DNA of 64,000 bases, taken from assembly GCA_030847615.1 (NCBI GenBank), contig JAUMIR010000005.1:238738645-238802644 (forward strand), given 5' to 3'. Within the stretch, counting starts at the first letter, position 1, and every line of letters begins with the position of its first letter. The notes under the pieces were generated by a model. It was not told the origin of the DNA and searched no databases. It was given only the letters and a program-made list of their open reading frames with translations. Position numbers and translations under genes: made by a program. Positions 32,050 to 42,827 of the stretch are shown piece after piece. Source of the DNA: Gambelia wislizenii (Eukaryota > Chordata > Lepidosauria > Squamata > Crotaphytidae).

Positions 32050-34803
32050 TTAACCCCCCTAGTAATATTTTCTTTCTGGCCTCATATTCACATTCATTCT
32101 ATACTTTATTGACGGTGAATATGATGCCAGAAAGACACTTTTGTTTCACATTAGTTAATCCAGATTTTACAAAGGGGCTGTTTTTATGGGGAGGAGAGCT
32201 TCAAGATGTTAGAGTTCAACCCTTTGACAAGTCAGGATCTATAGGGAATTTTTTTTTTTTATAAAAACCACCTTTGAGATCTCTTGTAGCTATTTTGGAT
32301 GGCTGGAACAGTTTCTTAGGAAAATCTAACAGTTTTGCCTTCCACATTCTCCACTAACAGCCTCTATACTCTATGTGAGCATGCCTAGACTGAGAGAGAT
32401 AATCTCACAGTTAAAATCAGTGTAGCCAGATCTGTGTATGTAGTGCGTAATGTGTGTTTCTGTGTCAGGTCATTACGCATATATACAGCAGCAGAACATC
32501 TGCTGCCCCAAATATTGCATTCTTTTTGTTCTTTTTCTTCTTTTTCCAGACCTGAGAAAAAGAGACAGTTGATGTATTCATACTAGCACTTAGGTTAGGA
32601 CAGCAAAGGACTGCACGATCTCTCACACGTTCTTTGATGACAGGGTTATGTGTTAGATATTGATACCAATATGTCAAATATGTGATGTGATTGTGATTTT
32701 TAATGGGATTGTATGTGTGTGGCATCTGTCATCAGGATCATGTAATACATGTGACAGCTGTTAAAGAGTTAACATTGCACACTAGAGCCAATTTGTTATT
32801 CCAGTATGTATGTGTAGGTAGCCCTGTGACAGCAGGATGTGGGAGTTATATTTCCAGAATAATGTTACAAGCAATGCTGGGGATTAGGGTGAGGGGAGCA
32901 CCATAATTGTCTGCTGCTTTCTCTCTCTTCCTCCCCTCCCAACCAATCTGGCTTGCACGAGAAAAGAAATCCTGATCTTGTTTACAATCCCTCTCCAAAC
33001 AGACAGCACTTTAGCAAAGATGGTGCAGAGTTGAAAAGGTCTAGTTGGATTCATAGGATTCAGGGTTACGTAGAAAGGAGTTTAGAAGTGCTGCCTGATT
33101 GTCTGGGGAAGTAAGGTTACCACTGAGTTCTGATGCTTGAATTAAGAGAGAAAACTGAATCCACTGGCTACGTTGTTGGGAGTGGGGTGTGTTGGGTGGG
33201 AGTGGGGAGGGTGGGGATGACATATTTCCTTGGAATACCTTTAGTTTTTGGCAACATTGATATAACTGTTCATGTCTTGAAAATTCTTCTGAAGAATGTA
33301 CCTTTGCATCAATTTTCAGTATTCCAGTAAATAATTATGCACGTGTTAGTGCCAAATTGTGTTGTTGGCTATATATTGCATGCTCACATTTTTGACATCT
33401 GAAGGTTTAAGTCAGAAGCCACATGGATTCAGCAACTATGACATTTTTTTCCAGTCTTCTTGAGCAATTAATTACATTCCAACTGCAATATATGGATGTC
33501 TTAGTTTTGTAGTAAGGCTGTATCTGTTTCACATGAATCATATATGAAAACTATGACAATAAAGCTTTCTGTATAGAAGCAACTAGTTATTTTGGGGGAA
33601 AACCCAATCCCTTGCCAATTTCAGCTTGTCCACACAATCAAAATTAACAGAATGAAGCTTAAAAACAAGATAAAGATCCCCTGAATAACTCGGGGCTTCT
33701 TCCTTTACCACAGTTTCACTTTAGGAAGAGTCACAGTTTGTAAAAGTAGGGATACACTAGAGAAGAGTGGAATTAATACAGAATAACCAAATGCATATAG
33801 ATGAAAATCCCCCACAGATTATCTGAGCATATAAATAAATCTTGCTTAATATGGGAGGGCAGAGGAAGAGGAGAAGGAAATAAAAATTCAAAAGCTTCTT
33901 TAAAAATCTCTTGGTACCCAAATTATGTAAGCAAGCTCTAGTATATGGTAGTCATTTTTGCAATAAATAGAACAATGTACACATAGTTAAATACCAAGAT
34001 TTGAATAGATTGCTTCTAGTTTTCATCAGAGTATTTCGTGTTTCACTATATTCTCTCCAAACGTGACAAATTATTATCTCTGTGCATAATTACAAATATT
34101 ATTTTTCTGTTGATTATAGAGGAGAGGGAGAAACCTGCTTGCATAGACAATGCTAGCAGAGTGCAACTGTTTTGAGCCCTACAGCCTCCTTCTGGGTTTT
34201 GCACTCATCACCCTCCCATTCCCGGGAAAAAGATGGTGAGCCCAGAAAGGATATTTTAAAGTTTTGGGAGAACTAGGCATTCTAGTCAGCTTCTGTTATG
34301 TGCCTGAAGGTGCAAGGAGAGTATTTTCAAACCATACACTTACATGTGGCTATGATTTGAAAGCAGCCTGCTTTAAAAGCATTGCAGGGAGATCTGTTCC
34401 TTTCTGAAAAGTAGCCACCAGTGGACTACTTGGCATGGTGTACATGCATGGGCTATCTCTTTTGACTTTGTAAACAAGAGATGACAGCTTAGCTGATGGG
34501 TGCAAAACCCAGAATGATTCATTCTCCACTGACCTTAGTAAGCAATGAAAAACAATACATTCAGTGACCAACCATCTCCAAAATGTAGTTCCCTGCCTCA
34601 CCTTGCCTTCCCTTCCTTTCTTTGTATCTTCTTTCCTTCTATCCTTTCCTCCCTCTGTGATTCTGAAAGATAAAAGTTAATACAAGGCTTTTTAGTAGCA
34701 GTCTGTGGCAGCCAAAGCTGTAGAATTCTGTAGGTGAATTCTACAGTTAACCTTAGACAACTTGGTTTTTACAATAGGGATGGTGAATAGGGCCTGCTTC
34801 ATA
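32050..34803. other. DGKI intron 1, no recognised feature
   Basis: AT-rich, with a T-run at about 32250. Open frames such as 32465-32725 and 33041-33223 look random. Nothing supported. Confidence 0.5.
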
Positions 34804-35033
34804 TACAGTTAGCTCTCCATATCCACAGGTTCTGCATGCACAGATTCAACCAACCACAGCTTGAAAATATTCAGAAAAATAAAATCCAAACAGCAAACCT
34901 TGCTATTCACCATTTTATATAAGAGGCACTATTTTACTACACCATTGTATACAATGTGACTTGAGCATCCACGGATTTCGGTATCCTTGGGGGTTCTGTT
35001 CCAAACCCCAATGGATACTGAGGGACCACTGTA
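34804..35033. mobile_element. Tigger-like MITE, copy 4
   Basis: TA-flanked 230-base element. Left TACAGTTAGCTCTCCATATC then GGTTCTGCATGCACAGATTC; right GAGCATCCACGGATTTCGG then GGATACTGAGGGACCACTGTA (last 20 shown in part). Internal layout (CACCATTTTATATAAGAGGC) resembles mammalian Tigger-derived MITEs. Confidence 0.8.
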
Positions 35034-35101
35034 TTGCATTGAATTTTGTTTTAGAGCAATTAATTGAGGACCAATTAATGAAAAAAATCAATCCTCTAGT
35101 A

Positions 35102-35247
35102 TTTTAAGCTGAGATGGGGGAATGTGGGGCCCTCCAGATGTTACTGGACTGCAGTTCTTACCATTCTTCACTATTGACTGTGCTGATGAAGACTGATGGG
35201 AATTGAAGTCCAACAAAATCTGGAGGGCTACCAAGTTCTCAACCCCT
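35102..35247. mobile_element. hAT-like MITE (MITE B family)
   Basis: GGGGCCCTCCAGATGTTACT at the left and AAATCTGGAGGGCTACCAAG at the right, with GGACTGCAG / GAAGTCC inner pairing. Confidence 0.75.
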
Positions 35248-36050
35248 GCTTTAATGTGTAAAATGAAGGATGGTTTCTAGAGCACCCTGCATTAAAGAGC
35301 TGGTGTGTGTATTTGTATAAACCAGCCTTCCGCAACCTGGTATCCCCAGGAATAGTATTCCTCAGATGTGTTGACTCCTTTAAACTGGCTGTGGATCCTG
35401 ACAGTCACAATCCAACACTTTCTGTTTTGTGTTATGCTTATTTCTTGTAGTGGCCAACAATCATAGCATGAAGACAACAGATTTTCCCAAATGACTCCAG
35501 CAGAGCAGCTGGTATTTCAAGGTATATATTGACCCTCAGTTTGGAGGTTCTGTTAGCCACAACAGCTGTATGGCACCTCCATGTTAAGAAACACAACTCC
35601 AACTTCAGATTGAAGGCATGTTGAGGCCCTAGCAGTTATCAGGTTTGAGACCCTATAGCATTGGCAAACAATTATTCTTATACTCATAGAAAACTTGAAC
35701 CGAACATGGTGTGTGTGTGTGTGTGTGTGTAAAAAGCAACAGCACCTTTCACCAATGGCCAAGGTAGCTAGAGCACTCTGGGAGATATAGTCCAAAAAAG
35801 TATTTCCCCCCTCAAGCTCAGCACTTTCACAAATAAAGACTGGTGCTCTCTGTCTGTAAGGACCACCACATTAGGGGTGGTTGCAGGACCAGAAAAGACC
35901 CCTGCTTGAGATGGTGGTGAGTACCTGTCAAATGGAGTAAAGAGAACTGGACCAAATGGACAAATATAGGATCCATCTAAAGATAAAGGCAGATCCCTAT
36001 GTCTGCATGCTTTGTGCATCATTTAGAACTCTTATGCCAATGAAGTTATC
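35248..36050. other. DGKI intron 1, no recognised gene
   Basis: Holds a (TG)n microsatellite at about 35707-35730 and otherwise nothing I can name. Confidence 0.5.
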
Positions 36051-36054
36051 TATA

Positions 36055-36166
36055 TTAGGGATGGGCAACTTGTGGCCCTCTAGATGTTGTTGGACTGCAA
36101 CTCCCCAAATTCCTCACCATTGGCAATGCTGGCTAGGGTTGCTGGGTATTGCAGTCCCACAACATC
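36055..36166. mobile_element. hAT-like MITE (MITE B family)
   Basis: GGGATGGGCAACTTGTGGCC and CTCTAGATGTTGTTGGACTG at the left; GTCCCACAACATCTGC at the right. Confidence 0.7.
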
Positions 36167-37428
36167 TGCTGTGCTTTGCTTGACCCTGATATAGGTAGAG
36201 CCAAAAGAACATTCATATAGCACACATCCTGATCCTACCATTAGGCAGAGTGAGTCAGTCACCTCAGGCAGCAGTGGTTGGCTATCACAAAATGACAATA
36301 AATTATTAATTTATTATTATTGTATTTTTACTGACAGGGAAATCGAGTTCTTCCTCAGATGCCAAAATAGTATCATTGGCCTGAAGGTACTATAAATCTT
36401 GGTGCCATTTTCTGCTCTACCTCAAAGAACAAAATGTCTTCTGTTGACCATTGTCTATGTGTGCACACTCTCTCTCTCTCACACACACACACACAGACAG
36501 AAAAGGCAAGATCTGAAATATATGTTTATGGTTGTACAAGTGTTTTTACACACAGATGCACACACACATACAGTGAAAGGGAATAATAGCGGAAGCTGTT
36601 TGTCTTTCCGTTGTGTGGGCATGCAGTAAATTTCATATCTTTAGACACAGAAGGCATGTACAATAACCTTTAAATAACAACTTCCTGAGGTATATCATTA
36701 ATTCTATTTAACTTGCCAGTGTGCAAAGGGGAAAAATAAATACTTCCCTGCACCTTTTGATTTCCACTTCTTAGTTTCTTTGAAACTCATCTATCCCACA
36801 AGGAATTTACGCTTTGTTGCACTTACAGCAGAGTCTCAGTAGATACCTAGATTTGAACACTTTTTCTTCCCTGAAAGCACTAATGCTAAATTGAAATTCC
36901 TCCCACAAATCCCTTTTTATTCTATTCGTTTTTTTTTAAAACAGCCATCACTTTAAAAAGGTTGATGCTGTGATGCCTTTACAAATGTACATAACTATAA
37001 TGTTCAGGAAGCTCTATTTGAAGTTGCCAGCAAAAGGTACCTCATGGACCAGCATAATAGCAGTTACGCAATGAACCTTGATAACTTGGTTGGCTTGCGG
37101 GTTCCACTCTTTGTATATGTTCTGTGTTAACATCTAACACATACCACTCTATATGGATACATATTAAGAGCAGGCCCCTGCCTATGAAAATAGCTCAGAT
37201 TCTCGTTAAAAAGCTTAATAAACTCAGTGATGAATGGGAAATGGGACAAGGCTGTGAAAAAGTGAACTGCTATTTTAAAAATAAGAAGAAACAAGACTCT
37301 TGTACCCCTTACTTGTTTTTAGGGCCTAAAATGAGCAACAGCTCAGAAGACTCCAGCTCCCAAACATGTTTTGAGCGTCACTGCTCATCATTATATACAG
37401 AGAAAGAGAGACTTAGAAAGAGAGAAAG
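36167..37428. other. DGKI intron 1, mostly unrecognised
   Basis: (TC)n passing into (AC)n at about 36469-36496; a further CA-rich tract near 36545-36570. No gene or named repeat. Confidence 0.5.
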
Positions 37429-37473
37429 GGCTGTAGCTCAGTAGTGTAGCATATGTTTTGCATGCAGAAGGTC

Positions 37474-37880
37474 TCATAGAATAATAGAATCAAAGAATTG
37501 GAAGAGACCACAAGGGCCATCCAGTCCAACCCCATTCTGCTGTGCAGGAATACCCAATCAAAGCATTCCCGCCAGATGGCCATCCAGCCTCTGTTTAAAA
37601 ACTTCCAAAGAAGGAAACTCCACCACACTCCAAGGCAGTGCATTCCACTGCCGAACAGCCCTTTCTGTCAGGAAGTTCTTCCTAATGTTTAGATAGAATC
37701 TCTTTTCCTGTAGTTTGAACCCACTGCTCCATGTCCTTGTCTCTGGAGCAGCAGAAAACAAGCTTGCTCCATCGTCAGTATGACATCCCTTCAAATAGTT
37801 AAACATGGCTATCATGTCACCTCTTAACCTTTTCTTCTCCAGGCTAACCTTCTCCAAGCTTAACCTTCTCTTCTCAGGCT
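37474..37880 (-). mobile_element. CR1 LINE 3' fragment nested in a SINE
   Basis: The minus strand encodes the CR1 C-terminal frame: RGDMIAMFNYLKGCHTDDGA, LQEKRFYLNIRKNFLTERAV, RQWNALPWSVVEFPSLEVF, then KQRLDGHLAGML. It ends at the CR1 3' repeat (TAGAATAATAGAATC) next to 37474. It is 5'-truncated. Confidence 0.9.
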
Positions 37881-37956
37881 CAATCCCTGGCACCTTCAAG
37901 TAAGGCTAAGAAAAAAAATCCTGCTTGAAATCCTGGTAGGTCACTGCCAGTCAATG

Positions 37957-38229
37957 GCTGGCATCCTGTTAGTGACAAACACATGTGTAAATCAAGTCAT
38001 GCATGCAGGGTGAAATATTCACCATGGCACAACAGATATTTTCTGCTGAAAGTGCTGGAAGTGGAGTTGCACCTACAGTAACCTTCTGCGTTGTGGTTGT
38101 GCATTACACAAAAGCACACATTAACACGTGTTTCACAATGTTGCTATTCTGTATGGAGCATAATGCTGGCACAATGTATTTCTGCATGAGGATATTTATA
38201 CTTTTGCTAAGGGGGTGTTGGATTGAAGC
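37957..38229. mobile_element. Unclassified 273-base insert in the same SINE
   Basis: It separates two SINE segments. The flanks AGTCAATG (37949-37956) and AGCCAATG (38227-38234) differ at one base, compatible with an 8-base target duplication of hAT type. No clear terminal inverted repeats. Confidence 0.5.
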
Positions 38230-38492
38230 CAATGTCAACAAGACTAAACTAGATAGACTAATGGTCTGACTCACTATAAGGTAGCAATTGCCCATTTCCC
38301 TAAATATATGCATAGAGATGCACACATTTTCTGGGTTCTGTCTCTCTATCACATAGTGGTATGACTAAGGAATTGAACCTAGCGCTGGCTGAGGCACAGA
38401 TGGGTTCCATTTTTAGTGTCTCACCCCAAAAGTTCCAAAAGAATCAATGAATCCCAAGAGACTGTAGTTTGGCATCGTCATTGTCATCGTTG

Positions 38493-38518
38493 TTGTCATC
38501 ATCATCATCATCATCATC
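38493..38518. repeat. (CAT)n microsatellite
   Basis: About eight CAT/ATC units after GTTGTCATCATC. Confidence 0.9.
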
Positions 38519-38548
38519 CAAGAACAGCATTTTTCTCTCTTTCAGGTA

Positions 38549-38770
38549 TGACTACACAGTTGTAGCAGTTTGATATCACTCTAATTGTCATTGTTCCACC
38601 CTACAGAATCCTGTAGTTTGGTGAGATAGTTAGAATTCTGTGCCAGAGAGGTCTAGTCCACTCCCATGAACTGCTGCACTAGAGCTCTCTAGTCTATCTG
38701 CAAGACAGCAAAGTGCTGTACTTGGAGAGTTAAAGTGTCATCAAATTGTTATAATTTTGTAGTGTAGATA
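38549..38770. mobile_element. Inverted-repeat DNA transposon (hAT-like MITE C)
   Basis: Left TGTAGCAGTTTGATATCACT then TTGTCATTG; right TTAAAGTGTCATCAAATTG then TTTTGTAGTGTAGATA. The ends are inverted copies of a common lizard MITE. A shorter relative lies at about 43028-43135. Confidence 0.6.
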
Positions 38771-38774
38771 CAGG

Positions 38775-39290
38775 AGATTATCAGAGGCCCTAAACATACC
38801 AGCACGGGGATTCCAGGAGATCGCAAAAGGGCTTCCCTTTCAGATGACGTCATTAGCAGGTCATCATGTCCCCGTGCTGCTCCCGTTCTGCCAGTGGTTA
38901 TTTTTATTGATGGACTAAGCAGTCAATAGATTGCCCGTTCCGTTTCTGTAACGGAATCACGGGCGCGTGAAAAGGTGCCCCATTATGCTGGTGCAATGCC
39001 AGCAACACTGAGAGGTCCGTACCGAACACTCCTGGGTGCGATTTGGACAAAGAGGTATGTGACACACTTTTTGTACCCTCTCCAGGTTACTTGTATTTTT
39101 TTAAAGTGTATTTTTCTGCTTGGTTTCAGTTTTTGATATCTATTTTTCTTTTTCTTTTTGAATTTCCCACGCGATCATCCTCTCATGAGAACGGCCGGGA
39201 TTTGCATTCCAGGAAGTGAATGGTGCTCCATTAGAGCTCCATTCACTCCTGGACTGCCAATGGGAGGCGTGGACGTGGAGAAGGTAGGTC
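38775..39290 (+). mobile_element. Unclassified DNA transposon family Y, copy 1
   Basis: Same orientation and internal order as 63277-63905: GATTATCAGA near the left end, TTTTTATTGATGGACTAAGC in the interior, a T-rich block, then TCTCATGAGAACGGCC and a CAGGAAGTGAATGG block. A reversed relative is at 62021-62580. Confidence 0.55.
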
Positions 39291-39990
39291 TGAAAAGTTT
39301 TGCACTTGTAGTGCTACAGGGATGGGAGGGGGTGGATTAGAATGTAGTGAGATGGGGATGCTATTTTTGTCCCCGTTCAAGAATCTCCACAGTCCACTGG
39401 GGTATTTTCAGGTAGTTACATTTCATATATTTGTGTTTCAACTATACAGGAACCAGTCAAGTGCTGCTATTGTAGTAGGGACTAAATTTGTTTACATCTC
39501 TATAAACCTGAAGCTTGATTAACACTGTCAATGTACAAGACAGTATCCTTGACTGCACTTGAGGACAACAGGATAATTTAGTAGTGCAGGCCAGACCACA
39601 TGGCATATATGGCTCTGGTTCACTTCTGTTCCCTGCCCTCAGCGTTTGTTGCCACCTCACTTTATCAAACAGCGGTAAGGACTAGCATTTGTTGGAACCA
39701 GATTTAGATGCATACAACTTGGCTAGCTCAAGGGGAACTTCCTGCCCCCTTCCTCTGTAAAAAGCTCTTCCAGCCTCCATAAAATACTGCTTGTTGAATG
39801 GGGTAGATTACAGTGGAGGGAAAAAGAGGGATACCTGGTAATTGAGTGGAATCATCTTTCATGAGTGGATCTACCCATAGAAAGCAGATCCTGGATCCAA
39901 TCCATTGTACTGTGATGCACAGAATTCCTGCATTGCCATTGCCATCCATAGAATGGTTGCTCTATAATAGGGCTGGATTAGGCATGATAA

Positions 39991-40275
39991 TACAGTGGGC
40001 CCTCTGTATCCATAGGGGGTTGGTTCTGGATCCCACTGCAGATAGCAAAACCATGGATGGCTGAGTCCCATATTAATCAATGGGTGCCACGGTTTTAGGT
40101 ATGTGGTGATGCCATTTAAGTATGGACGGTGCCATTTTAGTTATGTGGCAGCACCATTTTAGGTATGCAGCAGTGCCATTTTAGGTATGGGTGCTGCCAT
40201 TTTAGGTATGCAGCGACGATCTGTGGATGCTTGAATCTGCGGATATTGAATCTGCATATATAGAAGCCCACTGTA
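39991..40275. mobile_element. Tigger-like MITE, copy 5, with internal tandem repeat
   Basis: TA-flanked: TACAGTGGGCCCTCTGTATC at the left, GAAGCCCACTGTA at the right. The interior 40086-40216 is about six units of roughly 21 bases built on GCCATTTTAGGTATG. Confidence 0.8.
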
Positions 40276-40315
40276 TTGGCAGTAGCTTACTGCACTAAAT
40301 TTTAAAATCATTGTG

Positions 40316-40345
40316 GCACACACACACACACACACACAGAGAGAG
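40316..40345. repeat. (CA)n microsatellite
   Basis: About eleven CA units followed by a short GA run. Confidence 0.9.
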
Positions 40346-40389
40346 TAAAATATCATAAAAACTTAACAGTACCTATACCCCCAAACCTA

Positions 40390-40930
40390 AAAATACCACC
40401 AACAATGCAGAGACAGGAATAGCAAAGAGAATCCTTAAAAAAAAAAAAAATAGACCAGCCTATTAAATGCTATTAATCAAACTAGAGATTAGCTGGAAAA
40501 AGTATGGTCACAAAGGAGCAGGACAATGCTATATCCAGAGGAAGGGAATTCCGTAGTTTTTGGTGCAAACACAAATAAGGCAATTTCCTGTCCCTAAACT
40601 CATCATGTCCCCCCACTGTGAGGATATGAAGAAGAGCCTCCTAAGCAGACCTTAAAGAGCTGGCAGGCTTGCATAGGAGATGGTGGTTTAAGATACGGTA
40701 TGCTGTTCCCATGCCATTACAGGATTTAAAGATAATAATGAGCATTTTAGATTTTAGATTAGATGTTGCCTGGAAATGAACAGGACGCCAATGCAGCTGT
40801 TGTAAAATGGGTATCAATTGTTCTCAGGGGTGAGCAGACAACAAGTCTCTAGTTGCTGCATTCTGAACCAGATGACATTTCTGGAAAAGCAACTTAATGT
40901 AGTGTGCAATATATCAGCCAGGCACCCCAC
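40390..40930 (+). mobile_element. Probable old LINE 3'-region remnant
   Basis: Text such as AGGAAGGGAATTCCGTAG, TACAGGATTTAAAGATAA and CAGGACGCCAATGCAGCTG resembles a degraded LINE 3' region common in reptiles (probably L2-like). Clade and boundaries are uncertain. Confidence 0.4.
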
Positions 40931-40982
40931 TCCCAAAGCTGCTATCAGCTTTAGAGGAGATATTTTCTTCAGGGGGGGGGGA

Positions 40983-40983
<1 letters not shown>

Positions 40984-41030
<47 letters not shown>
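40984..41030. repeat. (TA)n microsatellite
   Basis: About 22 TA units after a run of G. Confidence 0.95.
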
Positions 41031-41031
<1 letters not shown>

Positions 41032-41032
41032 G

Positions 41033-41127
41033 ATAGAATCATAGAATTGTAGAGTTGGAAGAGACCACGAGGGCCATCCAGTCCAACCCCTGCCATGCAG
41101 GAAATCTTGATCAAAGCATCCCCGACA
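41033..41127 (-). mobile_element. CR1 LINE 3'-end fragment
   Basis: TAGAATCATAGAATTGTAGA, GAAGAGACCACGAGGGCC and ATCCAGTCCAACCCC are the reversed CR1 3' end. The fragment ends abruptly at CCCCGACAG where the Helitron-like element begins. Confidence 0.85.
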
Positions 41128-41157
41128 GATATAATTCTCTTGGGTATGTTGCTGTTT

Positions 41158-41232
41158 CCAGTGTGCTGATTGGCTGCTTAGGGACCTGACCAACCAATCA
41201 CAGGTCTGCTGGGCAGCCAATCAGCACACTGG
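41158..41232. repeat. Perfect 20-base inverted repeat near Helitron 5' end
   Basis: CCAGTGTGCTGATTGGCTGC (41158-41177) and GCAGCCAATCAGCACACTGG (41213-41232) are exact complements around a 35-base loop. The counterpart at 55520-55610 retains most of both arms. Confidence 0.95.
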
Positions 41233-41329
41233 GGGTGGGACCATGTAGATTCCAAACATGGCCACTGGAGAGGGAGAGTGAGTAGCTTGGGGGTGGATGT
41301 GGTGTGTGCTAGAGTGCAGGGGGTGGGGG

Positions 41330-41965
41330 GCAAGGGGCAGAATGAGTGGAGGAGGGTAGAACAAACAGGGGGGGTGGCAGGGGGCCAGAACAAATGGAGG
41401 GGATGGCAGGGGGGAAGAACAAATGGAGGGGGTGACAGGGGGCAGAACAAATGGAAGGGGGATGGCAGGAGGGCAGAACAAACGGAGGGGGTGGCAGGGG
41501 GGCAGAACAAATGGAGGGGGATGGCAGGGGTGTAGAACAAGCGGAGGGGGTGGCAGGGGATAGAATAAACGGAGGGGGGATGGCAGGGGGCAGAGCAAAC
41601 GGAGGGAGGATGGCAGGGGGCAGAACAAACGGGGCTGGCAGGGGGGAAGAACAAATGGAGGGGGTGGCAGGGGGCAGAACAAACGGAGGGGGGATGGCAG
41701 GGGGCAGAACAAATGGAGGGCGATGGCAGGGGGGAAGAACAAATGGAGGGGGGATGGCAGGGGGCAGAACAAACAGAGGGGGATGGCAGGGGGCAGAACA
41801 AACGGAGGGGGGTGGCAGGGGACAGAACAAACGGAGGGGGGATGGCAGGGGAGCAGAACAAATGGAGGGGATGGCAGGGGAAGAACACATGGAGGGGGTG
41901 GCAGGAGGCAGAACAAACAGAAGGGGGTGGCTGGGGGCAGAACAAACGGAGGTGGGTGGCAGGGG
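41330..41965. repeat. G-rich minisatellite, ~30-base unit, ~21 copies
   Basis: The unit is GGCAGGGGGCAGAACAAACG plus GAGGGGG(AT), with small length changes. The strong purine strand bias opens long frames on both strands (for example 41178-41945 and 41221-42120 on the minus strand) that read as proline/cysteine-rich repeats. These are not genes. Runs of four to seven G could form quadruplexes. Confidence 0.95.
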
Positions 41966-42008
41966 GCAGAGTTTTTTAATGGCCTATGGTACGCTGGGAT
42001 CCAGCTAG

Positions 42009-42473
42009 TCTGTATATATAAAACTCCTGGGTATGTTGCCTTTCCCAGTGTGCTGATTGGCTGCTCGGGAAACACACCCAACCAATCACCACCCACATGC
42101 AAACTCCCTCTCCACCTCACAATCCACCTCTGCCACTCAATCTGTGGCCCAGATTGGAACCCAGACAGTCAACTGGCAGTGGCAGTTGTGGTGGGCTGCT
42201 GCCACTGCGATTGGACCCAGACAATCAACTGGTGGTGGCGGATGGCTGCTGCTGCGATGGAACCCATGCAGTCAACTGGCAGTGGCAGTGGATGCAGCAG
42301 CGGCAGGGCAACAGAGTGCCACCTGCAGTAATTACAGGAAAAGTGTGGAATGCTGAGAAGGGGGGAGGAGGAATTTTAAAACCCATCAACCTATCTTACA
42401 TGATTGTTGTAAGGTCTCCTAGGCATTTTTTGGGAGATTTTTTAACAGCATTTGTTACGCTGGGTACAGCTAG
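42009..42473 (+). mobile_element. Helitron-like element 2, directly abutting element 1
   Basis: Begins TCTGTATATATAAAACTCC then TGGGTATGTTGCC, immediately after the CTAG of element 1. Ends TTACGCTGGGTACAGCTAG at 42473, followed by T. It shares GTGTGCTGATTGGCTGCTC with the other copies but has lost the right arm of the inverted repeat. Confidence 0.75.
42151..42305. repeat. Internal minisatellite of element 2, ~50-base unit, 3 copies
   Basis: Three imperfect units start with GATTGGAACCCAGACAGTC, GATTGGACCCAGACAATC and GATGGAACCCATGCAGTC. Each continues AACTGG(C/T)(A/G)GTGGC and ends in a GCTGCTGC-type stretch. Confidence 0.8.
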
Positions 42474-42539
42474 TAGAGTTAAAATGCTTTTTCATACCTG
42501 CTGCAATCTCTATAATTATCAAGCTGTCTCCACTCTACA

Positions 42540-42574
42540 CACGTGCGCGCGCGCGCACACACACACACACACAG
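42540..42574. repeat. (CG)n/(CA)n microsatellite
   Basis: GTGCGCGCGCGCGC followed by about nine CA units. Alternating purine-pyrimidine sequence has Z-DNA potential. Confidence 0.9.
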
Positions 42575-42699
42575 TTTGCATTTTTTTAAAACCCTGCATG
42601 TTAAATGGCCCTAAGATGCAGGGACAATTCCCTGACTATTGTGCAGGATAGCAGTGATTGATATTCCAGATTGTAAATATCAGATAGTAAGAGTTTAGT

Positions 42700-42827
42700 C
42701 CAGGGCTAGGCATTGTATGACTCTCTAAATGTTGTTGGACTGCAACTTGCACCAGTCCTAGCCAGTACAGCCAGTAGTGAGGAGTGATTACAACTGCAGA
42801 ACATCTAGAGAGTCAGGAATTCCCCTT
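42700..42827. mobile_element. hAT-like MITE (MITE B family), degraded
   Basis: ATGTTGTTGGACTGCAACTT at the left, GCAGAACATCTAGAGAGTC at the right. Confidence 0.6.

Larger units (their letters stand above)
37429..38290 (+). mobile_element. tRNA-derived SINE interrupted by two insertions
   Basis: Head 37429-37473 (GGCTGTAGCTCAGTAGTG, TTGCATGCAGAAGGTC), middle 37879-37956 (CTCAATCCCTGGCACC, CACTGCCAGTCAATG) and end 38235-38290 (TAAACTAGATAGACTAATGG, TCTGACTCACTATAAGG) form one SINE when read together. A CR1 fragment and a second insert separate the pieces. Confidence 0.75.
41128..42008 (+). mobile_element. Helitron-like element 1 (non-autonomous)
   Basis: Shares its 5' region (ATATAATTCTCTTGGGTATG, then TTTCCAGTGTGCTGATTGGC) with the element at 55495. 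The 3' end is GGTACGCTGGGATCCAGCTAG, ending CTAG at 42005-42008. The 5' TC is not intact, and the CR1 fragment abuts it. A perfect 20-base inverted repeat lies near the 5' end, and a 30-base tandem array fills the centre. No Rep/helicase is encoded. Confidence 0.7.

Noticed and set aside
38493..38518. Tandem CAT repeats as a CRISPR-like array
   Set aside because: A plain trinucleotide microsatellite with no spacers. CRISPR is not expected in a vertebrate genome.
41178..42120. Long minus-strand open frames (up to 299 residues) rich in proline and cysteine, and matching plus-strand glycine-rich frames
   Set aside because: They are translations of a G-rich 30-base tandem repeat in several frames on both strands. 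Any stop-free unit stays open through repetition. There is no homology, splice context or start preference.
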